From the NCBI GenBank assembly GCA_003132085.1, contig PKWO01000419.1:688-5759 (forward strand): a DNA stretch of 5,072 bases. Reading direction: 5' to 3'. Source of the stretch: Oxalobacteraceae bacterium (GTDB taxonomy: Bacteria; Pseudomonadota; Gammaproteobacteria; Burkholderiales; Burkholderiaceae_D). The notes under the pieces were generated by a model. The model ran no database searches. It was not told the DNA's origin and saw only the letters and a list, made by a program, of their open reading frames with translations. Positions 1-4,780 of this stretch are shown here, one piece after another (the stretch's first letter is position 1; each line of letters starts with the position of its first letter). The translations under genes were made by a program, and so were the position numbers.

Positions 1-95
1 TTCGTGCACCGTTTGAAGAGTACGACCCCATGATGGAAGATCGCAAGCGGCATAGCGAACAAAGCGCGTTTAAGCCGGAATGGACCGGAGATTGA
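1..95 (+). CDS. C-terminal fragment of an unidentified protein
   Basis: An open frame enters from the left edge (first full codon at base 3) and ends at TGA 93-95, giving 30 visible residues. The tail is hydrophilic and charged, with the segment EEYDPMMEDRKRH and the ending FKPEWTGD. No domain can be recognised. It is taken as coding because the other two plus-strand frames hit stops within the first 35 bases, and the composition resembles an ordinary soluble protein tail. It converges on the minus-strand gene ending at 144, with 48 bases between them and no clear terminator hairpin. A chance open frame cannot be excluded at this length. Confidence 0.45.
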   Translation, partial: RAPFEEYDPMMEDRKRHSEQSAFKPEWTGD

Positions 96-143
96 CGAAG
101 CGTGTTGTGTATCGGGTCCCGCCGAGTCGGACGGCAGGCTTAT

Positions 144-386
144 TCATTTGACGGCAAGATTGAAACGCTCGCGCACATGCTCAACCGCTTCACGCACTTC
201 GGTCTCGTAATCTGCGCCGCCGCGAAACAGGCCCATATCCCAGTTGCACCCGTCCCGATCCGGCTCATGCCACTGCGGGAGCGGCGTCTCGACCTTGGCT
301 TCATCGTCCACGATTTCGGGAATCGCATTCACAAGCTTTTGAACACGCTTGCGGATTTCCTCTGCAACCAACACTGCTCTTTCCAT
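144..386 (-). CDS. Small soluble hypothetical protein (80 aa)
   Basis: The function is not recognised. The protein has a helical, charged N-terminal part (residues 1-32), a central Trp/Cys/Asp-rich stretch (PLPQWHEPDRDGCNWDMG, about residues 35-52) and a C-terminal amphipathic helix-like segment (about 58-77, VREAVEHVRERF). It has no signal peptide or membrane segment, so it is probably cytoplasmic. The start at ATG 386-384 is well supported: GGGGAGG lies about 6 bases upstream on the minus strand. A competing reading in another minus-strand frame (140-328) lacks such a site. The gene lies 119 bases downstream of the DUF885 gene on the same strand, so co-transcription is possible, though no sequence feature proves it. 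No clear promoter was found in the gap. The single Cys with neighbouring His, Asp and Trp might bind a metal or partner, but that is speculation. Confidence 0.75.
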   Translation of the reverse strand: MERAVLVAEEIRKRVQKLVNAIPEIVDDEAKVETPLPQWHEPDRDGCNWDMGLFRGGADYETEVREAVEHVRERFNLAVK

Positions 387-505
387 GGCGACCTCCCCAA
401 TAGCGGTAAAAGCATCCTAGCATGAAGCGCGGCAAGCTACCGATTTTTCAAACATGTTACGACTGACGTCGACAGCCGCGCAACAATAGTCTGCAACGCC
501 GTCCG

Positions 506-2317
506 TCAATCTCCATCGCGGCGCACCACCACGGTCACCGGCGCCGAACTCAGGCTTGCCACCCAGGCGTTAACCCTGCTCTCCAGCACATCGAGCGGCA
601 ATGGGCCGGCGTTCAGGATTTCGTCGTGAAAGGCGCGCACGTCGAATGTACTGCCAAGCTGGTCCTGCGCATGCCGGCGCAATGCCAATATCTTCAACTG
701 ACCGATCTTATATCCTAGCGCCTGCGCTGGATCGGCGATGTAACGGTCCACCTCGGATTCCATCGCCTCGCCCAGATACTGGTTGAAGTAATCGATCATC
801 TGTTGGCGTGTCCAATGCTTGTAGTGAACCCCGGTATCCACCACCAGCCGAATCGCCCTCAACTGTTCGCTTTCAAGACGTCCCAAATCGCTGGCGGGGT
901 CTTGATAGAAACCGACCTCTTTCCCCAGCCGCTCCGCGTACAAGGCCCACCCTTCTATGTAGGCGTTGTAGTCCTCAGTCAGCGCCCGATGAAAAGGGTG
1001 GATGTCGGGCAATTCTTGCGCGATCGAAATCTGCATATGGTGTCCGGGAATGCCTTCATGGTACGCAGTCGATTCGTTTTCCAGCATGCTTTGATGCTTG
1101 AAATCATAGGTTTTCACCCACACCTCGCCGCCGCGCGAACCGTCCGCCGTGCCTTGATGGTATTCCGTTGATCCTTCTTTCTCCATATAGGCAGGCAACG
1201 ATTTCACAATGACATCGGCCTTCGGCAGCAAGCCGAAGAGTTGCGGCAAACGCGGTTGCATCTGCGCGATATAGCGCTGATATTGATCGAGGATCTGTTG
1301 GCGGGACGTGGGCACCAGTTTCGGATCGGCATGCACGCTGGCCTTAAAAGTCTTGGCATCGGCAAAACCCGCAGCCTTGGCCAGCGCCGCAATCTGACCT
1401 TCTATATCAGCCACTTGCGCCAACCCAAGCTGGTGAATTTGCTCGGGGCTGAGGTCGGATGTGGTTTGCATATGGATGGCGAACCGATAGAGCGCGTCGC
1501 CGTTCGGCAAAGACCAGAGTCCCGCTTCGGGCCGCCCATTCGGCGCATATTCGGCAGCGATAAATTTTTCCAGCTTGACGTAAGCCGGACGCACCTTGGC
1601 GTCCACTGCACGCACGATCTCCATGCGCAAACGCTTGCGATCGGCAGCCGAAAAAGTGACGGGAATGCGCTGCGCCGGTTCTGCAAACACATTCGCCGCC
1701 CCTTTCGGGCGTTCAATCGCCTGCGCTTGCTTGACCGTCATATCGAGCAAATAGCGCGGCGGCATCAAGCCGTCTTTTTCACCCTGCCGCATCACTGCGA
1801 TCACTTGATCGAACAATTTCGGCACCTGATTCAAGCGCGCAATGTAATCCTGAAAGTGACGCACGGTGTCTAGCGGAACCGACGACACCAATTGCGGCAG
1901 GGCAATCTGTATCCCGCCAAATTGGTCGACCGGCATCTCATAAGTCTTGAGACGAAGCCCCTCCAACTTATCGCTCAATGTCCGCACCAGCAACAGCTTG
2001 TCGAGCTGGTCCCGCGCAGGCAGTCCGCTCACGTCGAGTGCAGCGGCGCGTGCCAGCAGCAGCGCCGTATCCTTCTCGGCCCGATGCCAATGCGCCAACG
2101 AGAAATCGCGCAGTTTGTCGTTGTAGCGATATTCGCCGTAAAACGATGCCGACTCGGGATTTTCGCGTTGATAAAAATCCCAGTAATCGTCAGCGAATGC
2201 GCGCAGGGTTTTATGACGCGAGACTAGCGCGGAAGACGCCTGCCCGAATGCCGTCGGGGCAGCAACCAGCAATGAAATAGCCAGCACAGCTGGCATAAAT
2301 AAGGAGGGCAATCTCAT
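506..2317 (-). CDS. Secreted DUF885-family putative zinc metallopeptidase
   Basis: The 603-residue protein starts with a Sec signal peptide (RLPSLFMPAVLAISLLVAA, then a likely signal peptidase I site after PTAFG or GQA, about residues 24-27), so it should be periplasmic or secreted. The rest matches the DUF885 family (recalled as Pfam PF05960). The diagnostic motifs are HEGIPGHH at residues 420-427 and EGWALYAERL at 455-464. The C-terminal signatures ALGYKIGQLKILALR (about 533-547) and GPLPLDVLE (571-579) are also present. In gluzincin-like enzymes, the two histidines of the first motif and the glutamate of the second would bind zinc, with E421 as general base; this assignment is inferred. 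Length fits the family. The start ATG 2317-2315 has GGAG about 5 bases upstream. The gene follows accA on the same strand after 88 bases, with a weak possible terminator between them. The substrate is unknown, probably peptides. Confidence 0.93.
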   Translation of the reverse strand: MRLPSLFMPAVLAISLLVAAPTAFGQASSALVSRHKTLRAFADDYWDFYQRENPESASFYGEYRYNDKLRDFSLAHWHRAEKDTALLLARAAALDVSGLPARDQLDKLLLVRTLSDKLEGLRLKTYEMPVDQFGGIQIALPQLVSSVPLDTVRHFQDYIARLNQVPKLFDQVIAVMRQGEKDGLMPPRYLLDMTVKQAQAIERPKGAANVFAEPAQRIPVTFSAADRKRLRMEIVRAVDAKVRPAYVKLEKFIAAEYAPNGRPEAGLWSLPNGDALYRFAIHMQTTSDLSPEQIHQLGLAQVADIEGQIAALAKAAGFADAKTFKASVHADPKLVPTSRQQILDQYQRYIAQMQPRLPQLFGLLPKADVIVKSLPAYMEKEGSTEYHQGTADGSRGGEVWVKTYDFKHQSMLENESTAYHEGIPGHHMQISIAQELPDIHPFHRALTEDYNAYIEGWALYAERLGKEVGFYQDPASDLGRLESEQLRAIRLVVDTGVHYKHWTRQQMIDYFNQYLGEAMESEVDRYIADPAQALGYKIGQLKILALRRHAQDQLGSTFDVRAFHDEILNAGPLPLDVLESRVNAWVASLSSAPVTVVVRRDGD

Positions 2318-2345
2318 ACGGCTCCGTGATTAAGACTCGGTGTGG

Positions 2346-2372
2346 GTAACAAATCCCGACGCATTGCCGGGA
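2346..2372 (-). terminator. Weak intrinsic terminator candidate after accA
   Basis: Read on the minus strand, TCCCG (2372-2368) pairs with CGGGA (2358-2354). An inner GC/GC pairing and a small bulge lie between them. The hairpin is followed by TTTGTTAC. It starts about 34 bases past the accA stop and would separate accA from the DUF885 gene. The stem is short and the T run interrupted, so read-through into the DUF885 gene is quite possible. Confidence 0.35.
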
Positions 2373-2405
2373 CGCAAACCGATATCTTACAGGAACCGCA
2401 TAATG

Positions 2406-3383
2406 TCAGGTTTCGAGCGAAAGTTCTTTGAATGCGCCGTAGCTCAACAAGCGCTCGTGACGGCGTTCAAGGAGCTTATCGGCTGGCATGTCATCTATTT
2501 GACGCAGACTTTCCGTCAACGATTTTTTCAACGCCGCAGCCGCGCCCTTGTGGTCTCTGTGTGCGCCGCCAACAGGCTCAGGAACAATCTTGTCAATCAA
2601 TTTGAGCGCCTTCAAGCGATGTGCGGTCAACGCCAAAGCCTCAGCCGCATCATTGGCATGCTCGGCATTTCTCCACAAAATTGAAGAGCATGCTTCTGGA
2701 GAGATGACTGAGTAGGTCGCATATTGCAGCATCAAGGATATATCGCACACCCCAATCGCCAGCGCTCCGCCGGACCCGCCTTCACCGATCACGGTTGAGA
2801 TAATCGGAATACGCAACGAAGACATTTCAAATAAATTGCGGCCAATCGCTTGGGATTGATTGCGTTCCTCCGCATCAATGCCCGGCCATGCACCCGGCGT
2901 ATCAATAAATGTAAACAGAGGAATCCCAAATTTTTCCGCGAGCTTCATCAATCGCAATGCTTTGCGATAACCTTCCGGTCTAGGGTAGCCAAAGTTGCGG
3001 ATCGCGCGCTCTTTGGTGTCGCGCCCCTTTTGATGCCCAACGATCATGCAGGGCTTTCCGCTCAATCTTGCCAGACCGCCGACAATCGACTGGTCGTCGG
3101 CAAACATGCGATCACCGCGCAGTTCGTGGAAATCGGTAAAAATATGGTTGACGTAATCGAGCGTGTACGGCCGCTTCGCATGCCTGGCGACCTTGACAAT
3201 CTGCCCCGGCGTCAATTTTGAATAAATACTTTGGGTAAGCGCGTAGCTTTTTACCGCGAGGCGATCAATTTCTTCCGACAAATCCACCGCAGACTCATCG
3301 TCAGAGAACCGCAATAATTCGATTTTGGCTTCAATGTCGGCAATAGGTGCCTCAAAATCCAAATATACGCTCTTATCTAGCAT
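2406..3383 (-). CDS. accA: Acetyl-CoA carboxylase carboxyltransferase subunit alpha
   Basis: AccA pairs with AccD to form the carboxyltransferase that moves CO2 from biotin-BCCP to acetyl-CoA, giving malonyl-CoA for fatty-acid synthesis in the cytoplasm. The protein has 325 residues; E. coli AccA, as recalled, has 319. Visible family motifs are FEAPIADIEAKIE (10-22), RPYTLDYV (71-78), IVGHQKGRDTKER (114-126), PEGYRKALRLM (136-146), DTPGAWPGIDAEER (161-174), the oxyanion-hole loop GEGGSGGALAIG (200-211) and EPVGGAHRD (269-277). The open frame continues 46 codons upstream to 3521, but family AccA proteins begin just before the FLDFE-like segment, so ATG 3383-3381 is chosen. Its Shine-Dalgarno site is weak (TTGGGT). 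Consensus departures are EERNQS for EERGQS, SPEACSS for SPEGCAS and GVCD for GVGD. No accD, dnaE or tilS lies nearby. It may be a second, divergent copy; the assignment to AccA itself is secure. Confidence 0.95.
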   Translation of the reverse strand: MLDKSVYLDFEAPIADIEAKIELLRFSDDESAVDLSEEIDRLAVKSYALTQSIYSKLTPGQIVKVARHAKRPYTLDYVNHIFTDFHELRGDRMFADDQSIVGGLARLSGKPCMIVGHQKGRDTKERAIRNFGYPRPEGYRKALRLMKLAEKFGIPLFTFIDTPGAWPGIDAEERNQSQAIGRNLFEMSSLRIPIISTVIGEGGSGGALAIGVCDISLMLQYATYSVISPEACSSILWRNAEHANDAAEALALTAHRLKALKLIDKIVPEPVGGAHRDHKGAAAALKKSLTESLRQIDDMPADKLLERRHERLLSYGAFKELSLET

Positions 3384-3639
3384 GAAATTACCCAATTGAA
3401 ATTTGAACGAGTATTCGAAAAACGACGCAGGCCTTATATCATCTCCGCACACAAAGATACGTTGCCGATCGGAGTGATCTGAATATCTGTTAGCGTCAAC
3501 CGTGAGCAACCGTCGCCCCACTCTTTTGAAGAGGCACAGCCGATGTTCAACTTGACCAATATTTCGACCAGAAACGCGATCGCCCTGACACTGAACAAGT
3601 ACGCTTTCCGTTAAAAATTTCGCCGTTCCGGAGGCTTAA
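3384..3639. other. Intergenic region upstream of accA, no confident gene
   Basis: This stretch is AT-rich close to the accA start (about 28% G+C over 3361-3420). A minus-strand open frame runs through 3384-3521 into accA but does not resemble AccA and is probably untranslated leader. It contains an 8-bp palindrome CCGATCGG (3465-3472). A TTGACG box (minus, 3500-3495) has no acceptable -10 partner, so the accA promoter was not located. A 23-codon plus-strand frame (3543-3614) has a purine-rich GAAGAGG eight bases upstream, but it is too short to call as a gene. Confidence 0.5.
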
Positions 3640-3843
3640 ATTTGTTTAATTGCGCCGCACATTCTAGCACTAATCGATAGGCCACCGTCAATCCAGGCGG
3701 CACGCATTATTGCTGCGCAGAACGTGGGCTTTGGCAGGCGCATTGGTGAATTAGCCCGGATTAGCGAACTTTCAGTGAAGAACCGGCGCAAATCCGTTGC
3801 TGTGGAATACAAAGTGGGCCGGAAAATCGATAACACGCCATAA
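3640..3843 (+). pseudogene. Start-less open frame, possible 3' gene remnant
   Basis: After a TAA at 3637-3639, frame 1 stays open for 67 codons to TAA 3841-3843. The C-terminal part reads like a basic soluble protein, for example RRIGELARISELSVKNRRK and VEYKVGRK. It contains no ATG or TTG start and no Shine-Dalgarno site at a usable position, so it would be an N-terminally lost fragment if it was ever coding. Support comes from context: its stop is 37 bases before a strong plus-strand terminator (3880-3915), as expected for a real 3' gene end. The family is not recognised. A minus-strand frame of 81 codons covers almost the same bases but looks less protein-like and has a poor ribosome site. 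Chance openness remains quite possible. Confidence 0.3.
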
Positions 3844-3852
3844 CCGACCATC

Positions 3853-3877
3853 TGAGCCGGCCATGCGGCGAGGCTCA
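3853..3877. repeat. Inverted repeat / hairpin upstream of the terminator
   Basis: TGAGCC (3853-3858) pairs with GGCTCA (3872-3877). Inside, GCC (3860-3862) pairs with GGC (3867-3869) around an ATGC loop. It lies only two bases before the 28-bp terminator palindrome, so the two form a tandem hairpin pair just after the stop at 3843. It has no T run of its own. Confidence 0.55.
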
Positions 3878-3879
3878 CC

Positions 3880-3915
3880 ATGAAAGGCCTGTCGACAGGC
3901 CTCTCATCGTGTTTT
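3880..3915 (+). terminator. Strong palindromic terminator, plus orientation
   Basis: The core is a perfect 18-bp palindrome, AGGCCTGTCGACAGGCCT (3885-3902). After one mismatch the pairing extends through ATGA (3880-3883) and TCAT (3904-3907). CGTGTTTTC follows on the plus strand, giving a T run at 3912-3915. On the minus strand no T run follows, so plus-strand termination is favoured. It would end transcripts passing through 3640-3843. A perfect palindrome of this length could also be a protein-binding or recombination site. Confidence 0.6.
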
Positions 3916-3960
3916 CACATGGGGCGCCAGCATCTGCCGCAAACGCACGCATGGATCGCC

Positions 3961-3991
3961 CGGCCCGAGGTCGTCACACGACCAACAGCCG
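3961..3991. repeat. Hairpin downstream of the collagen-like gene
   Basis: GGTCGT (3969-3974) and ACGACC (3978-3983) form a perfect six-bp stem around CAC. CGGC (3961-3964) and GCCG (3988-3991) can close an outer stem across an internal loop. It lies 32 bases beyond the stop of the minus-strand collagen-like gene, so it may protect or end that transcript. Neither strand shows a T run, so it is not called an intrinsic terminator. Confidence 0.45.
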
Positions 3992-4022
3992 GACTTCCCA
4001 CCTACCGCACTTGAAACAGTAT

Positions 4023-4331
4023 TTACTTGGGGGGCACGACGATGACAGTGTTACCGGTCGCACCAGCATCCCCGGTATCGCCTTTTTCCCCTGCCCTGCC
4101 TTTAGTACCATTTGCACCGTCATTGCCGGCGGCACCGGTATTTCCAGTGGCGCCCGTATCTCCGGTGGCGCCAGTGGCGCCGGCCGGAGCAGTTGCGCCA
4201 GTGGCGCCGGTCGCGCCGGTTGGGCCGGGAACCGCAACCGGCACCGGAACGACGACAGGTGCGGCTTGACGCTCGCAAGCTGTCAATGCAACAGAGCCGA
4301 CAAGTGCCAGCAAAAGAATCGAATATTTCAT
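4023..4331 (-). CDS. Small collagen-like lipoprotein
   Basis: The 102-residue product has a clear lipoprotein signal, MKYSILLLALVGSVALTAC, with lipobox LTAC and lipid-anchored Cys19. A Pro/Val-rich linker follows (about residues 25-35, VVVPVPVAVPG). Next comes a collagen-like domain of 20 triplets (36-95), 19 of the form Gly-X-Y, rich in GAT with GDT, GNT, GEK and GRA. One triplet reads APA (48-50) in place of Gly-X-Y. The tail is VIVVPPK. The start ATG 4331-4329 is chosen because GAAGAGG (4345-4339) is seven bases upstream and the signal peptide begins there; an upstream in-frame ATG at 4355 would add residues before the signal. The protein is probably tethered to the outer membrane, since Glu rather than Asp follows the Cys. 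Bacterial collagen-like proteins often form trimers and act in adhesion or surface structure; that role is inferred. The gene stands alone, with a possible promoter at 4409-4381. Confidence 0.88.
   Translation of the reverse strand: MKYSILLLALVGSVALTACERQAAPVVVPVPVAVPGPTGATGATGATAPAGATGATGDTGATGNTGAAGNDGANGTKGRAGEKGDTGDAGATGNTVIVVPPK
4047..4226 (-). repeat. Gly-X-Y coding repeat of the collagen-like gene
   Basis: This 180-base stretch encodes 20 consecutive triplets (residues 36-95). At DNA level it is built from degenerate 9-base units such as GGCGCCACT and GGCGCCACC, densest at 4140-4226; toward 4047 the codons diverge and the X and Y residues become charged. The repeated GGCGCC core could allow slippage in steps of nine bases, changing domain length without breaking frame. 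The Ala48 triplet (around 4190) is the only loss of a glycine. Confidence 0.8.
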
Positions 4332-4380
4332 GGTAAGCCTCTTCATTGAATACAAAAAAATGGCCGCATCATTTTAGATA

Positions 4381-4409
4381 AAAATACCTCGAATAACACA
4401 GGAACTCAA
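4381..4409 (-). promoter_or_regulatory. Candidate sigma70 promoter of the collagen-like gene
   Basis: On the minus strand TTGAGT (4409-4404) and TATTTT (4386-4381) are separated by exactly 17 bases; each box matches consensus at four of six positions. Transcription would start near 4374 and give a 5' leader of about 43 bases, with GAAGAGG correctly placed before the ATG. A TAAAAT a few bases further down is an alternative -10 with a poorer -35. Confidence 0.4.
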
Positions 4410-4429
4410 ACAGGATTCATTCACTACAG

Positions 4430-4455
4430 CGGGTATCAGTATCTGCTGATACGCG
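4430..4455. promoter_or_regulatory. 26-bp dyad, candidate operator
   Basis: The left arm CGGGTATCAG (4430-4439) and right arm CTGATACGCG (4446-4455) are inverted copies matching at nine of ten positions, separated by six bases (TATCTG). The dyad lies between the minus-strand promoter candidate at 4409-4381 and the plus-strand TATAAT at 4461, where it covers the position of the -35 box. That placement suits a dimeric regulator acting on one or both divergent transcripts. It could instead fold as an RNA hairpin. The regulator is unknown. Confidence 0.45.
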
Positions 4456-4460
4456 GGCAA

Positions 4461-4466
4461 TATAAT
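4461..4466 (+). promoter_or_regulatory. Exact TATAAT -10 box without a -35 box
   Basis: TATAAT matches the sigma70 -10 consensus perfectly. The sequence 16-18 bases upstream (around AGTATC) does not resemble TTGACA and lies inside the 26-bp dyad. This pattern is typical of activator-dependent promoters. Transcription would start near 4473 and run toward the terminator at 4686. A chance match is possible in this AT-rich stretch. Confidence 0.35.
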
Positions 4467-4472
4467 TACCGG

Positions 4473-4715
4473 TACGGCAATCAGGTCGCAATCGGCCTCT
4501 GCACACATTCACCCGATTCAACGTAATGGATGTTTCGCTGAATCAAGTCGGAGCATGCGCCGGAAGATAGGAACGTTCCGTTCGCTGACGAACATACACC
4601 AAACTATTTCGGTTTTATATTGACCGAACCGGTAGTTAAGTGCGTTCCTTCTGTCATTTTTTGATCTTCCATCGAACTTTGACTTACCCGCCGCCGAAAG
4701 GTGTGCGGGTTTTTT
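4473..4715 (+). ncRNA. Candidate structured non-coding RNA (about 240 nt)
   Basis: The strong plus-strand terminator at 4686-4715 needs a plus-strand transcript, but the only plus-strand frame with an ATG seen in the interval is a 14-codon one (4527) with no ribosome site. The upstream gene runs on the other strand. Several short inverted repeats lie between the TATAAT and the terminator: GATTCA/TGAATC (4515-4520 with 4539-4544), the palindrome GGAACGTTCC (4570-4579), GTTCG-CTGA-CGAAC (4580-4593) and TTCGGT/ACCGAA (4608-4613 with 4623-4628). Together they suggest a regulatory RNA. The 5' end is guessed from the -10 box. No known RNA family is recognised; 6S RNA and common betaproteobacterial riboswitches were considered without a match. 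Alternatives are the tail of a lost gene or a leader ended by attenuation before the cupin gene. Confidence 0.3.
4686..4715 (+). terminator. Strong Rho-independent terminator with GAAA loop
   Basis: ACCCGC (4686-4691) pairs with GCGGGT (4705-4710). The stem continues inward with CGCC and GGTG, including one G-T wobble and one bulged T, and closes on a GAAA tetraloop (4696-4699). A run of six T follows (4710-4715). This is the best terminator in the window. It is 65 bases before the cupin start, so it either ends an independent upstream RNA or controls read-through into that gene. Confidence 0.85.
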
Positions 4716-4780
4716 GTATTTGCAATTTGGAATACTTATTGCTTGATACAGAAGAACCTTCAACTTGCCAAGGAGCAGCC

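Noticed and set aside
87..514. Eleven-base inverted match GGAGATTGACG at 87-97 and, on the minus strand, at 514-504
   Set aside because: Both copies span the ends of genes that finish Gly-Asp-stop or Asp-Gly-Asp-stop. The flanks do not match, and a single 11-base match could be chance.
1241..1873. Long plus-strand frame opposite the DUF885 gene
   Set aside because: The minus-strand product has full-length family motifs on both sides of and within this interval. The plus reading is a shadow with no recognisable domain.
3495..3500. TTGACG on the minus strand as an accA -35 box
   Set aside because: No sequence resembling TATAAT occurs 15-18 bases downstream.
3543..3614. 23-codon plus-strand frame with GAAGAGG eight bases upstream
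   Set aside because: It is too short and has no similarity that can be recognised; purine runs before an ATG are common by chance.
3636..3881. Minus-strand 81-codon frame starting at ATG 3881
   Set aside because: It has a poor ribosome site, its start lies inside the terminator palindrome, and its composition is odd. The plus-strand reading of the same bases looks more protein-like and has a terminator after it.
4027..4269. Plus-strand Pro/Val/Ala-rich frame with a G-rich stretch before an internal ATG
   Set aside because: It is the antisense shadow of the Gly-X-Y repeat. The minus strand carries a lipobox signal, an excellent ribosome site and a coherent domain, so the low-complexity plus reading is an artefact.
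4570..4593. GGAACGTTCC and the neighbouring GTTCG/CGAAC as a LexA-type SOS box
   Set aside because: The spacing does not fit either the Gram-positive type GAAC-N4-GTTC box or the CTGT-N8-ACAG type expected in betaproteobacteria. It is treated as potential RNA structure.
4518..4763. Minus-strand 81-codon frame
   Set aside because: It begins with TTG without a ribosome site and runs antisense through the strong terminator stem and the candidate RNA region; no recognisable protein features.
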